From the NCBI GenBank assembly GCA_965204835.1, contig OZ242017.1, positions 1,178,001 to 1,242,000 on the forward strand: a DNA stretch of 64,000 bases, written 5' to 3'. The notes beneath the pieces are model-generated. The model did no database searches, was not told the origin of the DNA, and saw only the letters and a program-made list of their open reading frames with translations. Below, in pieces: positions 14,421 through 22,880 of this stretch (positions are counted from its first letter, which is position 1; every line of letters starts with the position of its first letter). This stretch comes from VXMT01 sp965204835 (GTDB taxonomy: Bacteria; Chloroflexota; Dehalococcoidia; UBA2979). A program made the position numbers and the translations under genes.

Positions 14421-16616
14421 GTGGCTGCGCGAATGCCCCCTCCCGACGCCCTCGACGCCGACAGCATCGCCGCCCAGCTCGGCGCGACCTACGCCGCGAT
14501 CGACGCGGACGAGCGGGCGCAGCACGCGGATCTGATCGAGCGGGTCGCGCAAGCGACCGACATCGCCGGGGCCTCGCGGGCCCTCGGCAGCGACGCCCAT
14601 GTCGTGACCGTGGTGGCGCCTGATGTCTCCGGCGCGCTCTCGCTCATCACCGGGGCGCTGACCGCGCACGGCTTCGACATCGAGACGGGCGACCTCTTCA
14701 TGGTGCGTCGCCCCGTCGAGCGGCGGGCCGCCCCGCGCGCAGGGCGGTTCAGGCCGCCTCGCGGCCGGCCCGGCACGCCGGCGGGGCGTCCGACGTCGTC
14801 CCGTGGCCCGTCGCGGCCCGCGCAGCTGCTCCTCGACCGCTTCGTGGTGCGGGGGAGCGGCGATGCGGACCCGTGGGATGCCATTCGCGAGGACCTGCAA
14901 CGCGCCTTCGCCCTGCTCGCGGGCGGCGACGCGGAGGCGGCGCAGACCCTGATCATCGATGGCATCAGCCGCTCCCTCCCGCAGGGCGAGGCGCCCGCAC
15001 GCGCTATGGATCCCGTCGCCATTGAGATCGACACGACCTCCGACCCGGAAGCCACGATCCTGACGATCGACGGCGTCGACGAGCGAGGCTTCCTGTTCGA
15101 GTTCGCGAACGCGCTGGCGATGCTGCAGGTGTCGATCTGGCGCGCCGAGATCCGCACCCGGGACAGCACGAGCCACGACACGTTCTGGGTCACCACGCGC
15201 GACGGCTCGAAGCTCGACGACCCCGCGCGCCTCGAGGAGTTGCGGGTGGCGGCCGTGCTGATCCGCCAGTTCACGCAGCTGCTCCCGCTCGCGCCCGACC
15301 CCGGGCAGGCGTTGCGGCAGTTCGGGGCGCTGGCGAGGAGCATGCTCGCGTTCAGCGAGCGGCGCGAGGCGATCGCGGCGCTGGCCGACGAGCAGGTCCT
15401 CGAGACGCTGGCCGCCGCGCTGGGCGTCAGCCGTTACCTGTGGGAGGACTTCCTGCGCTTCCAGCACGAGAGCCTGTTCCCCGTGCTCACCGACCGCCCC
15501 GCCCTCGACGCAGCCAAGCCCGTGGAGCAGCTGCGCGAGGAGCTGCGCGCCGCCGGGCCGCCGGACGCGGACACGCTCAACGCCTTCAAGGACCGCGAGC
15601 TGTTCCGCATCGACCTGCGGCACATCAGCGGACGGACGGGCTTCGCCGACTTCTCGTACGAGCTGTCGGACCTCGCCGAGGTCGTTGTCGCCGAGGCGGC
15701 GGAGCAGACGACACGCGCGCTCAAGGCGCGGCACGGCGAGCCACGGCTCACCTCGGGCGCCCCGTGCCGGTGGTCGATCGCCGCGCTCGGCAAGTTCGGC
15801 GGGCGTGAGATCGGGTTCGCGTCGGACCTGGAGCTGCTGACCGTCTACGAGGGGCCGGGGACCACCGACGGCGTCGATCCGGTGCCCAACAGCGCGTATT
15901 TCGAGGACTTCGTGCGCGGCGTGCGCGACGCCATCCGTGCGCCGCGCGAGGGCATCTTCGAGCTCGACCTGCGCCTGAGGCCGCACGGTGACAGCGGCAG
16001 CCTGGCCAACTCCGTCGACCAGTGCCGGGCCTACTACGCGCCGCGCGGCGAGGCGCGGCAGTTCGAGCGCATGGCGCTGGTGCGGCTCAGGCGCGTCGCG
16101 GGCGACGTCGGGCTCGGACGCACGCTCGAGGCGTTGCGGGACGCCTTCGTCTACTCGGGCGCCCCGCTGGACATCCCCGATCTGCTCCACATGCGCGAGC
16201 GACAGGCGAGCGAGCTGGTGGCGGCGGGTGAGCGCAACGCCAAGCACAGCTCGGGCGGGCTCGTCGACATCGAGTACTACGTGCAGACCCTCCAGATCAT
16301 GGCCGGGGCGACGGAGCCGTCGGTGCGGACGCCGAGCACGGTCGAGGCGATCGCGGCGCTCGCCGCGACGGGACACGTGAGCTACGACGACGCGGTGAAG
16401 CTGCCCGAGGCCTACTCGTTCCTGCGCAGGCTGATCGGCGCGCTGCGGGTGGTGCGCGGTAACGCCCGCGACCTCACGATCCCGCCGGTCGGTTCGCCCG
16501 AATTCGGGTACCTGTCACGGCGGCTGTTCTACGAGACGCCCGAGGCGCTGGCCGCGGCCATCGACGTCCGCATGCGGTACGCCGCCTCGCTGTGGAGCCT
16601 GCTGCCGGTCGAGTAG
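14421..16616 (+). CDS. ACT-domain / GlnE-like nucleotidyltransferase fusion
   Basis: A 731-residue protein combining domains usually kept apart. Residues ~58-95 form an ACT-like unit (HVVTVVAPDVSGALSLITGAL), interrupted by an Arg/Pro-rich insert. A second ACT-like unit is at ~211-265 (TILTIDGVDERGFLFEFANAL). From ~300 the protein resembles the GlnE half: GKFGGREIGFASDLEL (~457-472) is the nucleotidyltransferase motif, DLRLRPHGDSG (~515-525) follows, then a GlnD_UR_UTase-type helical domain. The second acid of the SDxD pair is Glu. A role in modifying a nitrogen regulator (PII or glutamine synthetase) is plausible but unproven. Start GTG 14421, alternative ATG 14433; neither has a Shine-Dalgarno. 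Confidence 0.78.
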   Translation: MAARMPPPDALDADSIAAQLGATYAAIDADERAQHADLIERVAQATDIAGASRALGSDAHVVTVVAPDVSGALSLITGALTAHGFDIETGDLFMVRRPVERRAAPRAGRFRPPRGRPGTPAGRPTSSRGPSRPAQLLLDRFVVRGSGDADPWDAIREDLQRAFALLAGGDAEAAQTLIIDGISRSLPQGEAPARAMDPVAIEIDTTSDPEATILTIDGVDERGFLFEFANALAMLQVSIWRAEIRTRDSTSHDTFWVTTRDGSKLDDPARLEELRVAAVLIRQFTQLLPLAPDPGQALRQFGALARSMLAFSERREAIAALADEQVLETLAAALGVSRYLWEDFLRFQHESLFPVLTDRPALDAAKPVEQLREELRAAGPPDADTLNAFKDRELFRIDLRHISGRTGFADFSYELSDLAEVVVAEAAEQTTRALKARHGEPRLTSGAPCRWSIAALGKFGGREIGFASDLELLTVYEGPGTTDGVDPVPNSAYFEDFVRGVRDAIRAPREGIFELDLRLRPHGDSGSLANSVDQCRAYYAPRGEARQFERMALVRLRRVAGDVGLGRTLEALRDAFVYSGAPLDIPDLLHMRERQASELVAAGERNAKHSSGGLVDIEYYVQTLQIMAGATEPSVRTPSTVEAIAALAATGHVSYDDAVKLPEAYSFLRRLIGALRVVRGNARDLTIPPVGSPEFGYLSRRLFYETPEALAAAIDVRMRYAASLWSLLPVE

Positions 16617-16729
16617 GGCCCCGTGGGCACGGCCCGTCGAGGAGCGCCGGGCGGGGGAGCGCGGACGGCGCGCTGCCCGGGCGCGCCGTGGGGCGCGAGC
16701 TGGTGCATCGGGCGGGCGCGGGGGAATGC

Positions 16730-16806
16730 TGGCGACCCCGATCGGATTCGAACCGACGATCTCCACCGTGACAGGGTGGCGTGTTAGACCGCTACACTAC
16801 GGGGCC
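16730..16806 (-). tRNA. tRNA-Asp(GTC)
   Basis: A 77-nt cloverleaf read on the minus strand. The acceptor is GGCCCCG paired with CGGGGTC, the anticodon loop is CTGTCAC (anticodon GTC) within a CCACC/GGTGG stem, and the T-arm has GGTTCGAATCC. CCA is encoded. Confidence 0.95.
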
Positions 16807-16917
16807 TCGAACACATCGATCGTAGGGGCCGCCGGCTGCGAGGGTCAATCGCGCCGGTGGTTCGGCCCTGCGGTTCACCCACGCTCGCGGCGCTGGTACG
16901 CTCGCGGGGGAGCCGAG

Positions 16918-17184
16918 ATGCCACAACGACCTCGCAGCAGGCGCACCCGCAACCGCCGCATCCAGCGCCCGCGTGTCCCCGACGCGCCCGGCACCCCACC
17001 CGCCGCGGCGTCCACCGCGCCCCCGCGCCCGACTTCGCGTGCCGTCGCGGCCAGCGAGCGCCCGGCGCGGCAGGTGGAGCGCGACGCGCCATTCGTGCGC
17101 GGTGAGCTGGTCAGGATCGGGCTGGTGAGCACGGTCTGTATGGCGCTCTTGCTCGCCCTTGTCGCCATCGACCGCCTCGGCTAG
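16918..17184 (+). CDS. Small basic, single-pass membrane protein
   Basis: An 88-residue hypothetical protein. The first 45 residues are very basic and Pro/Ala rich (PQRPRSRRTRNRRIQRP...), and the end is one hydrophobic helix (LVRIGLVSTVCMALLLALVAI). The start is ATG 16918 with a GGGGGAG ribosome site. A TACGCT hexamer at 16897-16902 could be its -10. The layout suggests an inner-membrane anchor with a cytoplasmic, possibly nucleic-acid-contacting tail. Function unknown. Confidence 0.65.
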   Translation: MPQRPRSRRTRNRRIQRPRVPDAPGTPPAAASTAPPRPTSRAVAASERPARQVERDAPFVRGELVRIGLVSTVCMALLLALVAIDRLG

Positions 17185-17211
17185 CGAGGCTTTCCGGCGG
17201 GCGTGCCTCGC
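17184..17211. terminator. Weak bidirectional hairpin between convergent genes
   Basis: GCGAGGC (17184-17190) pairs with GCCTCGC (17205-17211) around a 14-nt loop containing TTT, between the stops at 17184 and 17216. Confidence 0.3.
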
Positions 17212-17215
17212 ACCC

Positions 17216-17716
17216 TCAGGCGAGGCGGTTCCAGGCCACGAGGACGCCGATCACGAGCATCACCGCGCCCGCCACGTCTTGCAGCACCAGGTCGAAGTCG
17301 CCCGAGAGCACGAGGCGGACGCCGTACGCACCGGCGAGCGCCGCCGACGCGAACGCCTGCATCGTCATGCCGCGCTTGCGGTTCGTCGCGCGGTCCAGCG
17401 CGGCGGCGACGGCCGAGCCGGCCGCAGCGCCGCCCAGCGCGCCGACGGCCAGGCGCAGCAGCCCCGCGAACGGCGCCGGTGGCAGCAGGAAGGCGGCGAC
17501 GACGCCGATCAGGGCCGCGGCGGGGATCGCGACGGCAGCCGCGCGCAGGTAGTGCTGGAGCTCCAGCTCGTACATCGGCGGGCGGCGCATCATCGCGCAG
17601 TCGGGGCAACGGATGCCGCCGGGCGCGTGGACCATGCACTGCGGGCAGATCGGCGTCTCGCACCGACCGCAGCTCAGTTCGGTCTCCGTGCGCGGGTGGC
17701 GCTCGCAGTACGGAAT
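17216..17716 (-). CDS. Zinc-finger membrane protein, probable AUU start
   Basis: A 166-residue protein. The N-terminus is a B-box/rhomboid-type zinc finger: PYCERHP, then ELSCGRCETPICPQCM, then IRCPDCA. At least four membrane helices follow (AAAVAIPAAALIGVVAAFLL, LAVGALGGAAAGSAVAA, AFASAALAGAYGVRLVL, VAGAVMLVIGVLVAW). No ATG, GTG or TTG precedes the first zinc ligands; the first standard start (ATG 17635) would delete half the finger. ATT 17716 sits 7 nt after a GAGGAG ribosome site that overlaps the upstream PHP stop codon, so I infer an AUU start. Function unknown. Confidence 0.7.
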   Translation of the reverse strand: MPYCERHPRTETELSCGRCETPICPQCMVHAPGGIRCPDCAMMRRPPMYELELQHYLRAAAVAIPAAALIGVVAAFLLPPAPFAGLLRLAVGALGGAAAGSAVAAALDRATNRKRGMTMQAFASAALAGAYGVRLVLSGDFDLVLQDVAGAVMLVIGVLVAWNRLA

Positions 17717-17727
17717 GGGTGGGCTCC

Positions 17728-18585
17728 TCAGGCGGTCGGCTCTGGCACGCGGCAGCCACGCTCCCGCGCGGCCTCGAGGAACGCGTCGACGACGTGGTCC
17801 GGGAGCGGGATGTCACCCGGCTGCCGCTCATCCTCGCGGTCGATACCGTGGTGGTCGGAACCGCCGAGCGCGAACACGCCGAGGCTGTCCGCGAGGCTCA
17901 CCAGGCTCGCCACCATTTCCGGGTCGTAGTGCTTGTAGTAGGCCTCGAGGCCGAACAGGCCGGCGTCGGCGAGTTCGGCGGCGACGCGCTCATACTCCTT
18001 CGTGAAGCCGGGGTGGGCGAAGACGGCGATGCCGCCGGCGTCGCGGATCATCGCGATCGCGTCGGGCGGCTCCAGCTTCGTGCGCTCGGCGTACGCAGGC
18101 CCGTCGCGGCCGATGAAGCGGTCGAAAGCCTCGTTGAAGGTCTCGATGTGGCCGGCCTCGAGCAGGGCCTGTGCGATGTGGGGGCGGCCCACGGACGCCT
18201 CGCCCGCGATCTCCTGCACGCGCGCCCACTCGATCGGCGCGCCGAGGCGTTCGAGCGCCCCGATGATGCGCTGCGCGCGGTCGATGCGGCCCGCGCGGAA
18301 CGTCTTGAGCTGCGCCTGGAGTCGCGCGTCCTCGCGGTCGATGAAGTAGCCGAGCATATGCACCTCGGTGCCCGGCACGTCGCAGGACAGCTCGATGCCG
18401 GGCACGAGCAGGAAGCCCGGGTGGCGTGCCGCTGCCGCCTCCGCCTCATCGAGCCCGTCGAGGGTGTCGTGGTCGGTGAGGGCCATGACGCGGACGCCGC
18501 ACGCGTAGGCGTGGTCGATGAGCTCGGTGGGCGAGCGGACGCCGTCGGAGTTGGTCGAGTGTGTGTGGAAGTCGCCCTTGCTCAC
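17728..18585 (-). CDS. PHP-domain phosphoesterase
   Basis: A 285-residue PHP-family metal-dependent phosphoesterase. Motif I is DFHTHS (H7, H9), ALTDHDT is at 35-41, PGIELS gives the glutamate, AVFAHPG the next His, and GGSDHHG the C-terminal ligands. It matches the YciV/RNase AM and 3',5'-nucleoside bisphosphatase group in layout and length. It may act on short RNA ends or pAp, which suits the rny-ymdB RNA-decay neighbours. The start is GTG 18585, 34 nt after the ymdB stop. Confidence 0.85.
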   Translation of the reverse strand: MSKGDFHTHSTNSDGVRSPTELIDHAYACGVRVMALTDHDTLDGLDEAEAAAARHPGFLLVPGIELSCDVPGTEVHMLGYFIDREDARLQAQLKTFRAGRIDRAQRIIGALERLGAPIEWARVQEIAGEASVGRPHIAQALLEAGHIETFNEAFDRFIGRDGPAYAERTKLEPPDAIAMIRDAGGIAVFAHPGFTKEYERVAAELADAGLFGLEAYYKHYDPEMVASLVSLADSLGVFALGGSDHHGIDREDERQPGDIPLPDHVVDAFLEAARERGCRVPEPTA

Positions 18586-18619
18586 GTGCGTGATCCCGGC
18601 GTCCGCGTCGGAGCGTCCG

Positions 18620-19396
18620 TCACCACAGCGGCATCTCCCGGTCCACGCGCTCGACGCCGGTGGCGAGGCCGGTCTCGGCGTCGATCTCGATGAGGACCGA
18701 GTTGAACACGCCGGTCTCTCCCTCGGCGACGGGCAGGCGCGTGGGCATGCTGGTCACGAAGCGGCGGATGACGGAGTCCACGTCGTCGCCGATCACCGAG
18801 TTCAGCACGCCGACCATGCCGAGGTCGCCCACGGCGGCCGTGCCGCCCGGCAGCACGCGCGCGTCCGCAGTCGGGACGTGCGTGTGTGTGCCGACGACGG
18901 CGGACACGCGGCCGTCGAGGTACCACGACAGCGCCTGCTTCTCGCTGGACGCCTCGGCGTGGAAGTCCACCACGACGCAGGTGCCGGGCGCGATCTCGTC
19001 GAGGATCTCGTCGATGATCTGGAACGGGTCATCCACCGTGGCGGGCATGAAGACGCGGCCCATCAGGCTGATCACGGTCAGGTCCTGGTGGCGGACGATG
19101 CCGCGCCCGGGCACCCCGGACGGGTAGTTCGCGGGCCGGAGGATCGGCCAGTCCCGGTCCAGCATCGGCACGAATTCGCGGATGTCGAAGATGTGGTTGC
19201 CCGAGGTGATCACGTCGACGCCGGCCTCGAACAGCTCGTTGGCGGTGCGCTCGGTCAGGCCGCGTCCGCGCGCGGCGTTCTCGCCGTTGGCGATGACGTG
19301 GTCGATGCGGAGGGTGTTGCGGAGTTCGGGCAGCACGGCGCCCACGGCCTCGCGCCCCGGCCGGCCGACGATATCGCCGACCATCAGGACGCGCAT
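18620..19396 (-). CDS. ymdB: YmdB-type metallophosphoesterase (TIGR00282)
   Basis: A 258-residue protein typical of TIGR00282/YmdB. It begins VLMVGDIVGRPGREAV (DxV metal motif) and has GENAA, SGNHIFD, VVDFHAEASSEKQA and VGTHTHVPTAD. In Bacillus YmdB is a 2',3'-cyclic nucleotide phosphodiesterase that affects RNase Y-dependent expression. The gene starts two bases after the rny stop, so the two are very probably co-translated. Confidence 0.93.
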   Translation of the reverse strand: MRVLMVGDIVGRPGREAVGAVLPELRNTLRIDHVIANGENAARGRGLTERTANELFEAGVDVITSGNHIFDIREFVPMLDRDWPILRPANYPSGVPGRGIVRHQDLTVISLMGRVFMPATVDDPFQIIDEILDEIAPGTCVVVDFHAEASSEKQALSWYLDGRVSAVVGTHTHVPTADARVLPGGTAAVGDLGMVGVLNSVIGDDVDSVIRRFVTSMPTRLPVAEGETGVFNSVLIEIDAETGLATGVERVDREMPLW

Positions 19397-19398
19397 GA

Positions 19399-20952
19399 TC
19401 AGCGCGCGACCGACGTGGCGCGCGTCTCCCGCACCACCGTGACCTTGATCTGGCCCGGGTACTGCAAGGTCTCCTCGATCTTCTTCGAGACGTCGCGGGC
19501 GAGGCGCGTGGCGGCGAGGTCGTCGACGCGTTCGGGCTGGACCAGCACCCGCACCTCGCGGCCGGCCTGGATCGCGAACGACTGGTCGACGCCCTCGAAG
19601 GAGTTGGCGACATCCTCGAGCGCTTCGAGGCGCTTGACGTACTGGTCCATGGAGTCGCGGCGTGCGCCGGGGCGGCTGCCGGAGACGGCGTCGGCGATGA
19701 TGACGATGAGGGCCTCGGTGGTCTCCGGCTGGATCTCCTCGTGGTGCGCGGCGATGCAGTGCACGACCTCGCTGCCGACACCGAAGCGGCGAGCGATCTC
19801 GGCGCCGAGGCTGGCGTGCGTGCCCTCCATCTCGCGGTCCACGGCCTTGCCGAGGTCGTGCAGCAGTCCGCCCATGCGGACGGTCTCCACGTCGGCGCCC
19901 AGCTCGTGCGCGAGGGCGACCGCCAGCCACGATGTCTCGATGCAGTGGCGGAGCTGGTTCTGGCCGTAGGAGTAGCGGAACCGCAGCTTGCCCAGCGTCT
20001 TCACGACCTCCGGGTGCAGCGTCGCGACCTCGGCGTCGACGAGCGCCTGCTCGCCGGCCTCCTGGACCATGCGCTCCACCTCGTCGCGCGCCTTGTCGAC
20101 GGCTTCCTCGATGCGGCTGGGCTGGATGCGCCCGTCCTGCACGAGGCGCGCGAGGGCGACACGCGCGATCTCGCGCCGCACGGGCTCGAACCCGACGACG
20201 GTCACCACCTCGGGCGTGTCGTCGATGAGCAGGTCGCAGCCGGTCGCGGCCTCGAAGGCGCGGATGTTGCGGCCCTCGCGGCCGATGATGCGGCCCTTGA
20301 GGTCGTCGGACGGGATGGGGACGACGGAGACGGTGGCCTCGGCGGTGACCTCGGAGGTCATGCGCTGCATGACCGTCGCGAGGATCTTGCGGGAGCGCAT
20401 GTCCGCCTCGGCGCGGGTCGCGGCCTCCATGGTGCGCACGCGCCGCGCCGACTCCTCGCGCAGTTCGTCGTCGAGGCGGGCGAGGAGGAGGTCGCGGCCC
20501 TCGTCCGCGGTCATGCCGGCGATGCGTTCGAGTTCGTCGCGGAGCCGGCCGCGCTCGGTCTCGAAGTCCTCGTTGTTCCGCTTGAGCGTGTCCTCGCGGC
20601 GGTCCAGGTCCTGGGCTCGGTCACGCAGCGACTGCTCGCTGCGCTCCATGCCCTCGGCCCGCCGCTCCAGCGACTCCTCGCGCTGTTCGAGGCGGCGCTC
20701 GACGCGCGTGGCCTCCTGGCGCTGCTCGCGCAGCTCGTCGTCGATCTCCTCGCGGTAGCGGAGCGCGCTCTGCTGTGCGTCGAGCTCGATCTCGCGGGCG
20801 CGGCTCTCGGCCTGCTCGCGGACGAGGTCGGCAGCGTCACCGGCGCGGCGTCGCATGTCGCGCGCGCCGATGCCGAGCACCGCGTAGCCGAGCACCCCGC
20901 CCACGACGAGCGCGATCACGCCCACGAGGGCGCTGAGCGCTACTTCCTCCAT
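19399..20952 (-). CDS. rny: Ribonuclease Y
   Basis: A 517-residue membrane-anchored endoribonuclease. An N-terminal helix (ALVGVIALVVGGVLGYAVLG) is followed by a long Arg/Glu-rich coiled coil to ~200, a KH domain with the GRIIGREGRNIRAFE loop, and an HD domain with HDLGKAVDREMEGTH and AHHEEIQPET. All are standard for RNase Y, which starts mRNA decay at the membrane. It lies between recX and ymdB in an order common in Firmicutes-like and Chloroflexota genomes. Confidence 0.95.
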   Translation of the reverse strand: MEEVALSALVGVIALVVGGVLGYAVLGIGARDMRRRAGDAADLVREQAESRAREIELDAQQSALRYREEIDDELREQRQEATRVERRLEQREESLERRAEGMERSEQSLRDRAQDLDRREDTLKRNNEDFETERGRLRDELERIAGMTADEGRDLLLARLDDELREESARRVRTMEAATRAEADMRSRKILATVMQRMTSEVTAEATVSVVPIPSDDLKGRIIGREGRNIRAFEAATGCDLLIDDTPEVVTVVGFEPVRREIARVALARLVQDGRIQPSRIEEAVDKARDEVERMVQEAGEQALVDAEVATLHPEVVKTLGKLRFRYSYGQNQLRHCIETSWLAVALAHELGADVETVRMGGLLHDLGKAVDREMEGTHASLGAEIARRFGVGSEVVHCIAAHHEEIQPETTEALIVIIADAVSGSRPGARRDSMDQYVKRLEALEDVANSFEGVDQSFAIQAGREVRVLVQPERVDDLAATRLARDVSKKIEETLQYPGQIKVTVVRETRATSVAR

Positions 20953-21132
20953 TACGGGGCCTCGATTCGAACCCGCGCCGCCGCCGGGAGCGGGTCGCGA
21001 GTGGTAGTCGTTTACGGCAGGCGGCCAGTATGGGAAGCGCCAGACCTGCTCGTCAGCTTAGCACTGCGCACCGCGCGGGGGCGACCTCCGCCGCCGCGAG
21101 CGTGCGTGCGAGGGCGCGCGAGGAGTCCCCGG

Positions 21133-21651
21133 TCAGCCGCTCAGCACGGGCGCGGACCGCTCCTCGGCGAGCGCCGAGAGCGCCCGCTCGATGGTGTCGA
21201 AGCTGAACCCGCGACGCCCGAGGGCGGCAACGAGGCGGCGATCCGGAGCGCCGGGCTCGCCCCGGTCGCGGCGTCGGGCAAGCCGGCGCGCCGCGGCGAG
21301 CGCCGCCGCGTCGTCGTCGTGCGCGAGGAGCGCCTCGGCGGCCGTCTCCGCCTCGATCCCGTGCTCGTGGAGTTCGAGGCGCAGCATGCGGGCGCCGCGC
21401 TCGGCGGAGCGGGAACGCGCGACGTAGCTCGCGGCCCACGCCACGTCGTCGACATAACCCAGCTCGGTGAGCCGTGCGACGGCGAAGGCGACGGCTGCGT
21501 CGTCGAAGCGGTCGGCGAGGCGGTCGCGCAGGTCCGCGGTGGTGCGGGGCCGCTGCGCGATGAGCGCGAGGCCGCGCTGCACGGCCAGCGAGGCGTCCGT
21601 TTCGAGGACGCCCGCGGGCGCGGGAGGGCGGAGCCGGCGTGAGCGCGGCAC
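21133..21651 (-). CDS. recX: RecX regulatory protein
   Basis: A 172-residue helical protein with three RecX repeats: ALIAQRPRTTADLRDRLADRF, then ARLTELGYVDDVAWAASYV, then RLELHEHGIEAETAAEALL. RecX limits RecA filament growth. The start is GTG 21651, only 3 nt after the recA stop and with no ribosome site of its own, so translation is probably coupled to recA. The N-terminal extension is basic and Pro-rich. Confidence 0.9.
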   Translation of the reverse strand: MPRSRRLRPPAPAGVLETDASLAVQRGLALIAQRPRTTADLRDRLADRFDDAAVAFAVARLTELGYVDDVAWAASYVARSRSAERGARMLRLELHEHGIEAETAAEALLAHDDDAAALAAARRLARRRDRGEPGAPDRRLVAALGRRGFSFDTIERALSALAEERSAPVLSG

Positions 21652-21654
21652 GCG

Positions 21655-22797
21655 CTACGCGTCGAGCGGGAGCTCGCCCGACGGCGACGTGTCGTCGGGG
21701 GGCGGGGTGGCGCTCGTCGTGAGCGCCTCGGCCTCCGCAACGGCGGAGCTGGCGTCGGCGGGGTCGGGGACGCCGGCGGCGGTGCGCACGGCGGTCTCGA
21801 TGTCCGCGGCGACGTCGGCGTGCTCGCGCAGGTACGCCTTGGCGGCCTCGCGGCCCTGGCCGAGGCGCTGGTCGCCGAGGGAGTAGTAGGCGCCGAGCTT
21901 CTTGACGATCTCGTACTCGACGGCGAGGTCGAGGATGTTGCCGCTGCGGCTGATGCCGTGCTCCTCGGGCGTGAACATGATCTCGAACTCGGCCTGGCGG
22001 AACGGCGGCGCGGTCTTGTTCTTGACCACCTTGCAGCGCACGCGGTTGCCGATGACGTTCGGGCCCTGCTTCAGCGACTCGATGCGGCGGATGTCGATGC
22101 GCACCGAGGAGTAGAACTTGAGGGCGCGCCCGCCCGGGGTGGTCTCGGGGTTGCCGAAGACGACGCCGACCTTCTCGCGCAGCTGGTTGATGAAGATGAG
22201 AGCGGTGTTGGAGCGCGCGACGGCGCCGGTGAGCTTGCGCAGCGCCTGCGACATGAGCCGTGCCTGGAGGCCGGGCAGCGAGTCCCCCATGTCACCCTCG
22301 ATCTCCGCCCGCGGGACGAGGGCGGCCACGGAGTCCACCACGACGGCGTCGAGGGCGTTGGAGCGGATCAGGGCCTCGCAGATCTCGAGGGCCTGCTCGC
22401 CGGTGTCGGGCTGGGAGATGAGCAGGTCGTCGACGTTGATGCCGCACTGCGCGGCGTACTCGGGCTCCAGGGCATGCTCGACGTCGATGTAGGCGGTGGT
22501 GCCGCCGAGGCGCTGGCTCTGGGCGATGATGTGCTGGGCCAGCGTGGACTTGCCGGCCGACTCGGGCCCGAAGATCTCGGTCACGCGGCCGCGCGGGATC
22601 CCGCCGATGCCGAGCGCGATGTCGAGCGCGAGGGCGCCGGTGGGGATGGCCGAGACGTTGAGCACGGCTTCCTCGTCGCCGAGGCGCATGATGGCGCCCT
22701 TGCCGAAGTCCTTGGTGATCTGCTCGAGCGCGCGGTTGAGGTCATCGGTGCGGCGCTGTTCGGGGTTGGACTGCTTATGGCTGGACTGCTTGGCCAC
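21655..22797 (-). CDS. recA: Recombinase RecA
   Basis: A 380-residue RecA. The Walker A motif GPESAGKST is at 78-86, VVVDSVAALVPRAEIEGDMGD is the Walker B region, and INQLREKVGVVFGNPETTPGG is the L2/DNA-binding segment. The C-terminal tail is acidic and proline-containing. It forms filaments on single-stranded DNA, drives strand exchange and promotes LexA self-cleavage. The start is GTG 22797 behind GAAGGGA (7-nt spacing). The promoter contains a clear SOS box, so DNA-damage control is expected. recX follows directly. Confidence 0.98.
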   Translation of the reverse strand: MAKQSSHKQSNPEQRRTDDLNRALEQITKDFGKGAIMRLGDEEAVLNVSAIPTGALALDIALGIGGIPRGRVTEIFGPESAGKSTLAQHIIAQSQRLGGTTAYIDVEHALEPEYAAQCGINVDDLLISQPDTGEQALEICEALIRSNALDAVVVDSVAALVPRAEIEGDMGDSLPGLQARLMSQALRKLTGAVARSNTALIFINQLREKVGVVFGNPETTPGGRALKFYSSVRIDIRRIESLKQGPNVIGNRVRCKVVKNKTAPPFRQAEFEIMFTPEEHGISRSGNILDLAVEYEIVKKLGAYYSLGDQRLGQGREAAKAYLREHADVAADIETAVRTAAGVPDPADASSAVAEAEALTTSATPPPDDTSPSGELPLDA

Positions 22798-22832
22798 GGC
22801 TCGGTCCCTTCATGCGGGGGTGCGATGCGGGA

Positions 22833-22861
22833 ACGATAGAACGAGCGTTCGTATGGGTCAA
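22833..22861 (-). promoter_or_regulatory. recA promoter with SOS (LexA) box
   Basis: On the minus strand TTGACC (22861-22856), a 17-nt spacer and TATCGT (22838-22833). The spacer holds GAAC-N4-GTTC (22839-22850), the core of the Gram-positive-type SOS box. LexA bound here would block RNA polymerase. Confidence 0.8.
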
Positions 22862-22880
22862 CCCCCTATGCGAATAGCAG

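Noticed and set aside
14364..16376. A 670-codon open frame opposite the ACT-GlnE-like gene
   Set aside because: Antisense composition artefact; the plus-strand protein has clear domain motifs.
19741..21642. A 633-codon open frame on the plus strand opposite rny and recX
   Set aside because: It mirrors the real genes on the other strand, has His/Ala/Arg-rich low-complexity composition and no ribosome site. High G+C makes antisense frames open by chance.
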